A program made the position numbers and the translations under genes. Of a stretch of DNA of 64,000 bases, positions 52,613-63,026 are shown piece after piece (the first letter of the stretch is position 1; every line of letters starts with the position of its first letter). The stretch comes from Reticulitermes speratus (taxonomy: Eukaryota; Arthropoda; Insecta; Blattodea; Rhinotermitidae). Under the pieces are notes generated by a model. That model worked only from the letters and a program-made list of their open reading frames with translations. It had not been told where the DNA came from and did not search any database. The DNA is taken from positions 30,520,033 through 30,584,032 of the forward strand of contig JAJKFL010000014.1 of the NCBI GenBank assembly GCA_021186555.1. Reading direction: 5' to 3'.

Positions 52613-54834
52613 TTAGTTCGCGACTAGACAGGGGTGTGTTCGGTGGCACATAGGTAGTCTCTCTTGCTTCAGAACTAGGGGTATCCAAACTTTCATGTCC
52701 CGCTTCAGGGTATCCAACACTGGGTCGGGTTCAGTTCCTGGCTCTGCCGGTTGCGATCGCAATATTGGCGCTGAACCAATTGCAACTTCCTCCTCTTCTA
52801 TCCTTTTCTTTGCTCCGAATTTCTCTTTCTTTAGAGTCTTTCGATCTGTCTTAGGTTCCCACGTGTCTTCACTATAAGATCTCTTTAGCCTATTTATGTG
52901 GACAACAAACCTTTTCCCACGCAAACTAATTATTTCGTAGTTCAAATCTGACAGTTTAGCTGTTACCTTGAATGGCCCGTCCAGGGTTTATGAAACTTGT
53001 GGGATAAACCTGGTTTCTTAGCCGGATTATACAAGTAAACCAAATCCCCTATTTCAAAACTTCTCAGTTTTGCCTTCCTGTCGTATAGCCTCTTATTATT
53101 TAAGTGAGACTTCCTGTTGTTTTTCTTTACAAATTGATAGGCCTTCTTTAGACTAAATTTTAGGTTTTCTAATCGCTTTGCATGATCATGATCTTTCACT
53201 TCTTCTGACAATTTGGCCTTAAAATCGTCACTGCTAGGTAAAATCATTTCTCTACCATGCAACAAATGAAATGGGCTGTACCCTGTAGTTGAATGTGGTG
53301 TAGCTCTATATGCCATGAGAAAAAATGGAACCAAAGTGTCCCAGTTTGTGTTTGCTGAGTCGAAATAGTGCGAGAGACCTGTGTTCAAAGACCGGTGCAG
53401 TCTTTCGATCATTCCATTCGGAATCGGGTGGTAAGGTGAAGTGCGGAGTTTCCGAATTTTCAAAATTCTACACGTCTCCTTGAAAAATGTAAATACAAAT
53501 GATCGACCTTGGTCAGTAATCAAAGTGGACCCGATGCCGTGTCAAGTAACGATCTGTGTTGCGTACACTCTAGCACATGTCTCAGCTGTTTGGTCCGGAA
53601 TTGGAAAGGCCTCTACATACTTTGTAAAATGGTCAATGAACGTCAGTATGTATTTGTTCTTACGAGGCGTCATTAGGTAAGGACCAGTTATGTCCATGCT
53701 TGTGACCTGGAAAGGGGCGGTTGGTTCCTCCACTTCTCCTAGTGGGGCTATGAACTCTCTGTCCTCCTTCCTCCTCTGACATGGGTCACATTTCCTAATA
53801 TACTCCTCTATAGATTTCCTCATGCCTGGCCACCAGTAACTCAGCGATATCAGGTCGTACGTCCTTTTCATACCCGGATGAGCTACATAAACCGGATCGT
53901 GGTTCATTTTAATAATATCTTGTACTAAAACCCTTGGTACAACTAACTGATATCTGTTTTTGGGTTGGCGTCTGTACATCACGCCGTCCTCATCTAAATG
54001 GAATTCACTTCTGCTGGAATATTTTCCAGGCTTTTGACTCTTGCAAAAGGAGTCCTTCCTTTGCTCCAATAGGATTCTTTCCTTACTAAGTATCCCATCA
54101 TCTAGAACTGTGCCAACATGTCTGCTCAGGGAAGGTGTAGTTGCCTTCCGCTGGACTCGTGCAAGTCCACGGGCAGAGTGTATTCCCTCATTTGGGATCT
54201 GGGCCGGTTCCACACAAATTAGTGGAGGGAGATTCTGCTCCTTCCCAGACTCCAGCCTTCCTAATACAGTTTGCCTGCACCTAGGAGCTATCTTAACATT
54301 TTCGGTAGCCCTAACTAGCCAGGACATACTCTCGTTTGTCTTATTCTCCGGGTGGGGTTTAGCTGGGAACTGTTCGTCCATGCGCTTAGCCTCCCGTTCC
54401 CTGGATCTAGGGCTGCAGCCGCCTTGGCCTCCGGAGAAAACAGTGAGTGCTTTGCGCCTTGTGGGTGGAACACTGTACACTTGGGGCACTTTGAGTTGGG
54501 TTGGTAACACCATCTTGCTGCCCTCAAAATCAATTACAGCGCCCAAACTGGCCATGAAATCAGTGCCTACCAGGCCGACTGCTTGTGTAGGGAGCGTGCA
54601 AATTAAGAATGTGTGTTTGAACTCACACCCATTTATCACAAAGGAAACTGACTGTTGTCCCCTGATGTCGAGGACGTCTCCAGTCACTCCATACGGTTCC
54701 ATCGTGGTGACTTTTATGTCGCCTTTCGATACGCCGGGCTGCAGTATCGATATGTTGGAGCCAGTGTCCAAAATTAGCCTTCTCGACATTCCCTCTATCT
54801 GCACTAAGATAGTGGGAGTGCCGTGCTCCAACAA
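52613..54834 (-). pseudogene. pol of the Gypsy element: protease and integrase only
   Basis: The retropepsin domain has L-I-L-D-T-G-S-N-I near residue 20 of the 430-codon frame starting at 54834. After about 120 residues of low similarity the frame goes directly to the integrase: an HHCC-type finger ending C-D-P-C-Q-R-R near 53770, then S-M-D-I-T-G-P-Y (first Asp). A frame change near 53535 leads to I-T-D-Q-G-R-S-F (second Asp) and P-N-G-M-I-E-R-L-H (Glu), then a C-terminal region after another break near 52965. No Y-x-D-D reverse transcriptase or RNase H motif exists anywhere in between. Confidence 0.9.
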
Positions 54835-55049
54835 GATGTCAACCTTGGATTTTGCGACAGCATTGTCAGGGCATTGAGGTAGAAAGAGCTGTCGTCATTC
54901 GCAACTCTTTCTAGTTTCCCTGACTCTTTGTTTCCTTTTTCCAATTCCCTTTTCCCTTCATCTGGGGGCTTATCATTCGGGGAACGTGAACGTCTCGAAC
55001 ACCCACTTGAGTTCCTCCTCCCCGATGAATTAGTGGTGTTTACCTCCCT

Positions 55050-55951
55050 TTACTCATTAGCAAAGTGGCCTATCCCTTCGCACTCGTAACATCGCAAATT
55101 AGCTTTAGCTTGCGCACTCCTAGTACTCGAGTTTGTTGGCTTGCCTGAGCTACTTGGTGCGTTATAATGCTGAGTAGGCGTGTGATTGACCGCGCTGCTC
55201 GCGTCAGCTGAGCGACGTGGCTTGCGCTCGTGGTGGCGTGTACGACTGGGTGAACGTGATTGCAGCTTGACCGAACTATCAAATCGAGTGTAAAAACTTT
55301 CATTAAATTTTTCCTGTTTTTCGGCTTCCTGCACAGTGATTGCAATTTGAAGCGCTTGTTCCATCGTTTGAGGGTTAGCATACCTGACCTGCCTACCGGG
55401 TACTCCGGTTAACCTAGCTACAACACTAGCCAAGAGCATTCTTTCGGCATTTTCGTAGTGGATGCGCTGAGCCAAAGGGTCATCCACCTTGCAGACTATT
55501 TTCTGTGACAATGCCCTGCATGTCTGCAAATTGCTGTGGGGTTTCACTCCTCTCCTGCCTGGCGGTTTGTAACTTCATAAAATGGTACTGGTCAGTATGA
55601 CAATCTCGAAATCTGTGCTTAAAAGCACTTTTAAATTTCGACCAGGTTACGTCTGCCGAATGTAACTCTTAAGCATCCGTTATAAAACTGTCGTGCTGTG
55701 TCTGTCAACGTAAGTACAGCAACTTGAACCTTATCAGCATCTTGCCAATTTCCTACTCTTGACGAACCCTCAATACTGTTGAAAAATTCGTCTAGTGGAA
55801 TGGACGTTTCGGTGCCTGACCATTTTGACACTAATGAAACTAGAGACAAATCTTTATGGAAAATAGGCGCTCCTCTATTCATAGATTCCCTCAATCTCTG
55901 TAATTCGGCCTTAGTTTCTGCTATTTAGTTGTGTAAGCGTGCTTCCGCCAT
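55050..55951 (-). pseudogene. gag of the Gypsy element, broken
   Basis: Starts M-A-E-A-R-L-H-N at 55951, with an in-frame stop at codon 9. Matrix/capsid-like pieces follow (F-F-N-S-I-E-G, D-T-A-R-Q-F-Y-N-G). A 165-codon frame (55547-55050) has an Arg/Ser-rich region and one zinc knuckle C-Y-E-C-E-G-I-G-H-F-A whose last Cys is replaced by a stop region. At least three lesions. Confidence 0.82.
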
Positions 55952-56131
55952 GTTGCAATGCTAACGTATCACCACAGATTACAAAAATACAAACACAAAT
56001 TATCACACAACACAAATAAAATAAAATTTCTTGGTTTATGCTGGCGTATTGTAACAGTTGAATTTCGAAACTCAAGCTCCCTGCTTTACTTCTAAAGTTA
56101 AATACGGAATCCAGCACGGTTCAAAACTATC

Positions 56132-56148
56132 CCACCGCTGCAAAACCA
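56132..56148 (-). promoter_or_regulatory. Candidate primer-binding site of the Gypsy element
   Basis: Minus-strand TGGTTTTGCAGCGGTGG lies 4 bp inside the 5' LTR. It begins TGG, as sites complementary to tRNA 3' CCA do. The tRNA was not identified. Confidence 0.45.
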
Positions 56149-56152
56149 ATTT

Positions 56153-56924
56153 TGTAGTGCCTCCCCCAGAGAGTTGCTACCCTGCAGCTCAATTTTCTGA
56201 AGTAGGTTCTATCGGTAGCGTCCGATAAGGCAATCGCTGGATTCCCTATTTCTAATTTAGCTGCCACCAGCAGGTGAACAGTAGCCTGCACTTTGCTCGA
56301 TACGCCCCACAGGTATTTGTCCACGTATCAAAATAATACAGTCAATTTAAAGTTTAAATAACATAACCTGTATTATTAAAAAATAAATAAATTTACAATA
56401 AAAACCTAGTTAACAATTTCACAGTTAAATTGCCACATAAAAGTTAAATTAACTGCTTGCCCTCTTAATCGAAATAAATAAATTTTAACGCCGCGTTGCT
56501 AAACAAATTTAGAATTTCAAATTCTGTCACCAAAGTATTAAAACACCAAAAGTGCTCCGTTCCAGTAATCGTTTCCAAAACAAATATAAAATTCAATACA
56601 GCTCACTTACCTTGTACGCACAGCCATAAACCAGTATTTATCATCATCGCCGAAGTAACTTGCAGGAGCTTTGAGTTGTCGTTACCAAAGTTACTAAAAT
56701 GTGAATGAGGACGTTTGCCTCGCGGAATCCCCTTATATAAACAATTGAAGAATTTCCGCTTCAGCATGCTTCAAAGTGCGGTGAACCGCGGCCAACGTTC
56801 ACTACACTGCAGGTAATAACCTCCAGTGGCAATGTCAACAAAATTCAACCAAATACCTAACTCAAAATTTAAACCTAACATCAACTCGAAAAGATAAATC
56901 TACCGCTATTATTCATTCATTACA
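56153..56924 (-). repeat. 5' LTR of the Gypsy element
   Basis: Pair of 49417-50191. About 99 percent identical by eye, so the insertion is recent compared with most elements in the window. Confidence 0.95.
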
Positions 56925-57420
56925 TTAGTAACAGGAAGAAGGTTGGACAAAGGCAGAGTAAGGCCTTTCTTAAAAAACCCTCTGCAAAAAAAAAAACTGA
57001 TGAATTGCTCAATCTGAGCAGAAACCAGTTAACAATAATGACAGAGTTGCTAAAAGGACACTGTCATTTAAAAGGACACATATTTAAAGTGGAGCTGGTA
57101 AACAGTCCCGAGTGTGATAGATGCAAACAGGCATCTGAAACGGCCTCACACGTTCTTTGTGACTGTGAGGATTTGGCCACACTAAGATTCAGGCACTTGG
57201 GTCATCATTTTAAAAAACCAGGTGACTTTGAAGACAGCACTGTCAGTAAGATACTGCACTTTGTTCAAGGTGCAGGACTGCTGAGTGAATGAGCTACAGG
57301 TTTGCACAAAAGATCGATAACGGTTGAAGTGCACAGGTCACTGTGGTGCCCGCCCTTCCGTATTCTATTGTGTGCTAAGTTTTGTGTTAAAAACTGTGAA
57401 GCAGTGTTGGAAAATCTTCA
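56925..57420 (+). mobile_element. LINE family D (R1-like), 3' part
   Basis: Continues the LINE interrupted by the Gypsy LTR. It starts with S-N-R-K-K-V-G-Q-R-Q, which is not what should follow the endonuclease, so the RT domain had been deleted. A 3' UTR follows the stop at 57292. Confidence 0.8.
57005..57292 (+). CDS. LINE D ORF2 C-terminus (zinc-binding end)
   Basis: A 95-codon open frame with L-S-R-N-Q-L-T-I-M-T-E-L-L-K-G-H-C-H-L and the Cys/His cluster C-D-R-C…E-T-A-S-H-V-L-C-D-C-E typical of the end of R1-like ORF2. Intact but disconnected from any RT. Confidence 0.85.
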   Translation: MLNLSRNQLTIMTELLKGHCHLKGHIFKVELVNSPECDRCKQASETASHVLCDCEDLATLRFRHLGHHFKKPGDFEDSTVSKILHFVQGAGLLSE

Positions 57421-57597
57421 CATAGTGTAAATCAATATTAGGCAAAAGCTTATAAAGATAATTAAGTAGTGCAATTAACGATTTATAATTCAAGTCAATC
57501 TTTCCAGAAAAGAAGGCATCATAATTTTTTCCTAGGCATTATTTAGGTCAGGAGGTGTATGGTCATTTCACTGTACATGTGTGTATGAACACATTAC

Positions 57598-57711
57598 CTA
57601 TACAGGAACCTCTTGATAGCCCACTCTTTTGTTGAAGCTGACACTACTTCTAATCCAGAATGATGGACTATTTTTGCAGTCACATGGCGTGAGCTTTGTT
57701 CCAGTATCAAC
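57598..57711 (-). CDS. MRPL18: Mitochondrial ribosomal protein L18 (uL18m), upstream exon
   Basis: 114 nt, acceptor TTTTTGCAG|GTTG and donor TATAG|GTAATG, phases 1 and 2. Encodes S-S-R-H-V-T-A-K-I-V-H-H-S-G, then V-V-S-A-S-T-K-E-W-A-I-K-R-F-L-Y. V-S-A-S-T-x-E-W-A-I-K is the strongest MRPL18 signature. One or more exons encoding the N-terminus and targeting peptide must lie further right; I could not find them before 64000. Confidence 0.92.
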   Translation of the reverse strand, partial: VDTGTKLTPCDCKNSPSFWIRSSVSFNKRVGYQEVPV

Positions 57712-57753
57712 CTGCAAAAAATCATACTTTTGTAAACACGACACTATGAAGAA

Positions 57754-57951
57754 TACAGGTGAATTTATTTCCAACTTATCGCACTAGTTCATATATAAAA
57801 GTTACTCCTACATGTTTCAGCCATAACATGTGGCCATCTTCAGGGAGTATGTTACTCCATAAATTATACATACCGTACATTATGGCCGAAACACGTAGGA
57901 GTAACTTTTATATATGGACTGGTGCAACAAATTGGAAGTAATTTAACCTGT
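57754..57951 (+). mobile_element. Fold-back element 5 (short, about 200 bp)
   Basis: Imperfect inverted repeat with arms about 57754-57850 and 57875-57951 (ATATATAAAAGTTACTCCTAC and its complement). The left arm on the minus strand carries a complete hammerhead-like core. The right arm has only its second half (GGCCGAAACACGTA then GGAGTAAC). Confidence 0.75.
57804..57848 (-). ncRNA. Hammerhead-ribozyme-like motif, fold-back 5, left arm
   Basis: On the minus strand: stem I ACTCC; core CTGAAGA; one extra T; stem II GGCC with GGCT (one G-U pair); core GAAA; stem III C-G with loop AU; then UA with predicted cleavage between 57809 and 57808; stem I closed by GGAGT. All conserved core positions are present. 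Confidence 0.62.
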
Positions 57952-58149
57952 ACATGTTATTGCATGGAAGATGTGTGATATATAGAATGAAGAGCACAGT
58001 AAAAGTTAATTTATCTAGTACTTTGGTGACAGATTTGCTCTAAAAGCATATTTTTTCTGCACAGTCATATTTCAATTTTCTGAAAAATAATTAGCATATG
58101 AATGAATTAATTGATTATTAATATTAATCAATGAAGACAGTTCTGTTCA

Positions 58150-58847
58150 GGAATTTTAAAGCACCTTTAGTATCCAGGATGCTGTTTTTACAGTTGAACT
58201 TGCTTGGAATACTGTTAGGTCTGCAACTCTGAGAAGAGAATGGTGAAAACTGTGGCCAAGTATTATGTTTGCAGACAGATCTTCAGATTAAGTGAACATG
58301 AAAAAACTCAATGTGAGGCTTATGCAGACTATGAGGAAAATTTTTGAGACCGTGAAAGCAGCACCTGCAGATAATCCAGTCACTAAGCTTCAACACAACG
58401 GACAGAGATTGATATAGGAGTTGAGGTAACAGAAACCATTACAGATGCAAAATCATTGCTGAAGATTCTGAGAAACAGGATGTGATGATAGAACAGGAGA
58501 AAATTTCTTGAAATACTGCTGAATTATCTATTCAAGCCTTAGCAGAATTTACAGAGCAAACCCCAACTTTCATGCAGAGTAAGTTATGCAGGCTCCTAAC
58601 TCAGGAAGTACTGATTAGAAAAAGGAAGACATGTTCAACACAAGCTGACATTCAAACACTACTCAACAGAAAATCACAGATAACGACCTCCAAAGGATCT
58701 CCAAAGAAAATCTTGCAAACCCATCTGTCTCTACATTTGATACTGCTGACCTACCAGCAGAAGAAGTTAATGACAGCTCCTGGAACATCAAAAAGGCAGT
58801 AAACATTGTGCTTTGTATATTTTACTGTTTGCAATGTTATGTAAATA
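58150..58847 (+). pseudogene. Possible Tigger/JRK-like transposase C-terminal remnant
   Basis: Stop-interrupted plus-strand pieces such as W-N-T-V-R-S-A-T-L-R-R-E-W-W-K-L-W-P near 58205-58260 resemble the region after the DDE domain of Tigger/jerky-type transposases. No catalytic block survives. Confidence 0.45.
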
Positions 58848-59023
58848 CAGTAGAACCCAGATAAGAAGTCCCTGCATAAGTAGATCTCCCCTGTAAGAAG
58901 TCTGATTTTTAAAGTCCCGAAATCCTATTGCTTTTAATAAGCTTCCCTCTTAATAAGTCTTCCCGCTTAAGGAGTCCCTAATCCTCTGGTCCCTTGAAAA
59001 GACTTCTTAACAGGGTTCTACTG
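58848..59023 (+). mobile_element. Tigger/pogo-type MITE (176 bp)
   Basis: Terminal inverted repeats CAGTAGAACCCAGATAAGAA and the complement TTCTTAACAGGGTTCTACTG, with TA on both sides. Internally it has several AATAAG/CTTAAT-like repeats. Noncoding. Confidence 0.82.
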
Positions 59024-59179
59024 TATGTTGAATCTTTTTCATGTTATTTTTTTCATCACAGACCACATTACAATGGCTTTCATAAGTCACCATTCCACTG
59101 ATCAGCATACCATTTTCTCCAGTCATACCAGATAAATGAACTTTTACTGCACCGTCTTCTTGGATATGACACCATGTAA

Positions 59180-59330
59180 GTGTGGTAATTAGTACTGATG
59201 TTTGCAGGACAGAGGCAGCAGGTTGCTCTGAAATATCTATACTTATCTACCAGACTACACAGCTTTACATCCCAGAAGGCAGTAATCTTCATATCACTGC
59301 CTGCGAGAGCCTCAGGTGTCACATTAGTGA
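59180..59330 (-). repeat. Dispersed repeat related to 35460-35600
   Basis: Minus-strand translation gives F-W-D-V-K-L-C-S-L-V-D-K-Y, the recurrent pseudo-peptide of a common insect repeat. Confidence 0.55.
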
Positions 59331-60819
59331 CAAATTCTTTTTCAGGTATTTGCAGTGCATCCCATATACATCCTTTATATTCAGAAAAATAGGACCAATT
59401 GAAAGTGTATGTTATATGAATGACAGCTTACATGACATCAAAATTCTTGGATACACCTTAATATCTTACCATATCTGCTTCCTCCAGTCATAAACACACA
59501 AATTAATTAACTCAGTGTTAACCAGACAATGTTGCTCACTATATAGAGATGCTCAACTGTAAAAATAAATAAAACTAATTGTTATTAACAGTCCAGTGAC
59601 TGGTCCCATGCCAATTTGGAACCACATGTTCTTCTCTAATTCAAAAGGCCAAGCCTGTTCATTACTGTGCCTAACTTACATCCATATACTATGAAAATAA
59701 TCTGCCGGGCCAATGTTTAATGTTACCAATGAAGCCAGTGGCTTTTAGAATGGCTGATTTCAATTCATGGTCAAAACATGAAACAAAATGAAGAGCATTC
59801 AGGGTTCCACAACAGAGTCTATATCTAGTAATGGACATTAGAGGTTATGAATTCTCCACTATCTGTAACACTGGTATTAGACTTAATCTGCCACCTTGAT
59901 ACTTATCAGCATAAATGCATATATTTTTACATTAAGACAAGGATCAGGAATCAGATGGTTTTTTTCCTTAGAATCTTAAAGTAGTAATATATGAATTACG
60001 TCTACTGATAATACAGTTTCTGTTTGCTTATACAAACAAGATACATCTCACAGTTCAAACACAACATTTTCAACCAATAAAAAGAATTATTTCCCACATT
60101 CATTATCTAAATAGAACACAACGCTGAAACTTACAACCCTCACCACTCCTCTTCTAACACCTGCACAGCTGTAAAATGCATTACTGCTTTGAAAATTAAT
60201 TATTTCCTCTTCTACTTTACTGTGAGTTTGAATATGTGGCACTTGAGCATATTTCATTACTTTCCCTCCCTATGCAGTCAGTCACTATGAAGTAAATATG
60301 ATAACCTTCATGTCAAAGTAAAAAAGAAGAGAGCAATTACGTGGTGCAAAATGAATAATTTATTTTCTGTTCATAAACTGTGCAGGCTAATTCTGCGCTA
60401 GAGGCAATTACAAATATAAATGTGGAATATAATAATGTTCATGGTTATTCCACACAAAATACACACAAATTCTTGTAGAGGTCACATTTAGCACTTAAAA
60501 TTTAGCTTAATTTTTATTACTTGTTATATGCAGTTGTTGCAAAAGAAGATGTTCACTTTAATAAGCTTCTTTCAATATGTACAGTAAAGGAATCGACACA
60601 CAGTTTCAGGTGTTTCAACACTATTTACAGAACCATACTAAAATGTGGTACATATGAATCTTCCATTGATTTGGGCAATGATGTCATAACTAAAGCATAC
60701 ACAGTCCTTACTGAGACTGTATAAATTATTAAAGTAAGGGAGCCTACCTCATCACTGACTAGATATGTTATTTGTAACAGAGGTTCAATGAATGAAAGGT
60801 GCGTTCAGTAATAAGGGCT

Positions 60820-61265
60820 GCTCAGAAAGGTCTTAAAATTATTAAATATAATGCAATATACACCACACAACTTTTACTCAACACTGCCCCCTTCAGAACA
60901 GTCCCCTCCTGCCTCCTGCATTAACATCCCCCCCAGGCATTCCACATACAATTTTAAGGAAAGCTGGGGGTTTGATGCTCTAGCAATTTTCTTATATTCT
61001 ATCTACTGATTCAAATTAATGTACATTTAAACTTTCAATGTTGGGAACGAAAAAAAAAAAGTCTGCTGTGGAACCACTGCAGTTTTGTTTCTTCTGACAA
61101 AATACTGGACACAAAGCACGAAGTGCACAGGAGTGTTGTCATGGTGAATAAACTGGCCATGTTCCTGCCAAGTTCTGGTAGTTTCTTCCACACTGCTTCT
61201 TGCAGATCCTGCAAAATGATCTGGTACAACTGCCTACCCATTGCTTGAAGACTAGGAAAAAAACA
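60820..61265 (-). pseudogene. Mariner-superfamily transposase remnant
   Basis: Minus-strand pieces W-Q-E-H-G-Q-F-I-H-H-D-N-T-P-V-H near 61175-61120 form the second catalytic Asp block. Degraded C-terminal sequence follows to about 60850. It is truncated on its 5' side exactly where pogo copy 2 starts. Confidence 0.6.
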
Positions 61266-61269
61266 ATTA

Positions 61270-63026
61270 CAGTGAAACCTCTATCCATCATTTTTCAGGG
61301 GACCGGAAAATTTGAACGATACATACGGGAAATGATAGTACCGGGAAACCATTAAAAATTATAGATAAGAACAATTTAATGATAATTATTACTTCTTGCT
61401 GAGAAAATCTTTCATTGACGTTTGTTTTGAGCAAACTTTACTCCTCCTCAATTCAAAGTACGATTTTTCAAGGCCTAGAACACTTTCACGATCACTGTCA
61501 CTCGTGCTGTGGGCATAAAAGAAAGATCTTACTTTCATCAGCGCTTCATGCGTCTCAGCAAAGCTCGGCACAACTTCGGGTTCGCCAGCTTCTTCTTCTC
61601 CTTCTTCCCGCTCCACACTCCTGGACGCCACGAGGCTCACGCACAGCTCCTGCACTGTTTCTACACCACAGGTTGCCACATGACTGTCCACAGAGACGTA
61701 GTCCTCGAATTTATCTTTGTTCATGCCACTGAACTTTTCCCAGTCTTGGCGGAAATCGTCGTCATCGTTGGTCAATACGACGTCACTATCGCCTGAAGAT
61801 TGTCCCTGCACGTAACCAGCTTTCCGAAAACAATTTTCGATTGTCTGCTGGGTTACTTCTTGCAAGGCTGCCACAGTGTAGTGCAAAGCTTCCAACACTT
61901 TTATCTTCATTTTCGTATCTTTGCCTGCATCCATTAAGCAAACAGCTGTTTGCACGAGGCGTTTTCTATAAAGCTGCTTATAACACTTTATTACCCCTAA
62001 ATCAAGGGGCTGGAGCACACTTGTACAATTGCCGGGTACCGTATGACTTTTACATTTCTTAGAAACGATGTATCCTTTGGATGTGCGGCACAATTGTCCA
62101 CAAAGAGGAGAATGTTCCTGTTTTGTGCACCCATACTTGCGTCTAATGAACGCAGAAATGAAAAAAAAATGTCCTTGGTCATCCACGCTTTATTGTTCGC
62201 ATGGTACTTGGTGGGTAATTTTTTTTACATTCTTGAAGCATCGCGGTTTCGGAGATTTTCCGATAACAATCGGCACTTGTTTGTCAGTTCCATCACTGTT
62301 AACACAAAGTAAAACAGTAAGTCTGTCTTTACAGTTTTTCCCTCCATGACAAGACTCTCCTTTGAGAGTCAAGGTTCTATCAGGAAGTACATTGTAGAAG
62401 AGCCCCGTCTCATCTGCGTTGTAAATATCACGTTGTTCGTAGCCCTCCAACAAAGATGGAAGTCTTTCCAGCCACGCTTCCGTGCTTTCGCTGTCCACTG
62501 CCGCACTTTCTCCGACTAACTTCTTGTATACTAGGCCATGCCGGTCCTTAAACCTCGCTATCCAGACGTTGGATGCAGTGAAATTTTCTATATTCAGCTG
62601 CGCTGCAATCATCTTCGCCTTTCCACGAAGAATGGTTCCATCAATTGGGATATTCGATGCACTTGCCTGCTGGTACCACGAGAAGAGTACTCTTTCCAAC
62701 TCGGCGAATGTCGACTCCCTACCTATTTTCCTCTTCTTACTGGCGTTACCACATTTTTCTGCCTGCTCTCGGATTTCGTCCTTCTTTGCGAATATGGAGT
62801 TTAGTGTGCTTGGAGCCAACCCAAGGCGTTTGGCAATGTCGAAACATTTCTCTCCAGGATTCTTCTCCACCTCTTCTACTATTTTCAATCGCTCGTGCAG
62901 AGTTCTCACTTGCTTTTTAGGTTGGGACATGGTCCACGGATTTCAAAATAAAAGAAGGAATAAAATATAATGAAGTAATAAAAACAGGAATGAATTAATA
63001 ACAGAAATAAAATATTATAGGAAAAG
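61270..63026 (-). mobile_element. pogo/Tigger copy 2, right end cut by an RTE
   Basis: The left inverted repeat CAGTGAAACCTCTATCCAT at 61270 follows TA. The internal sequence matches copy 1 to about 63026 (ATATTATAGGAAAAG), where RTE sequence begins. The right roughly 0.4 kb is missing or displaced outside the window. Confidence 0.92.
61389..62930 (-). pseudogene. pogo/Tigger transposase, copy 2
   Basis: The N-terminal DNA-binding domains and first Asp block (Y-N-A-D-E-T-G-L-F) are open from 62930. An extra T in the T run near 62220 shifts the frame, and a missing T near 62031 shifts it again. The second catalytic block (F-V-D-N-C-A-A-H), although present in the DNA, is therefore not read in frame. 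The third block Q-P-L-D-L-G-V-I and an intact acidic C-terminus ending M-K-D-F-L-S-K-K follow. Confidence 0.9.

Larger units (their letters stand above)
49413..56928 (-). mobile_element. Errantivirus-like Gypsy LTR element, internally deleted
   Basis: Two LTRs of about 775 and 772 bp, TG...CA ends, 4-bp TTAG target duplication (49413-49416 and 56925-56928). It reads on the minus strand in the order 5' LTR, gag, pol, env, polypurine tract, 3' LTR. The reverse transcriptase and RNase H region of pol is missing, and gag, pol and env all carry lesions. It sits in LINE D within an MRPL18 intron. An old insect endogenous retrovirus copy; not functional. Confidence 0.93.
46437..57597. other. MRPL18 intron of about 11.2 kb
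   Basis: Enlarged by mariner 3, LINE D and the errantivirus-like element. A C run lies at 46586-46598. 46600-46930 and 47800-48390 have nothing recognisable except an AC repeat near 47990-48008. Confidence 0.8.

Noticed and set aside
54041-54877. A 278-codon plus-strand gene
   Set aside because: It is the antisense shadow of the Gypsy pol frame; no domain is recognisable.
58572-58802. A 76-codon independent gene
   Set aside because: Part of stop-interrupted transposase-like sequence. It has no start context and no splice sites.
60521-60724. A 67-codon protein
   Set aside because: No motif; chance frame in AT-rich DNA.
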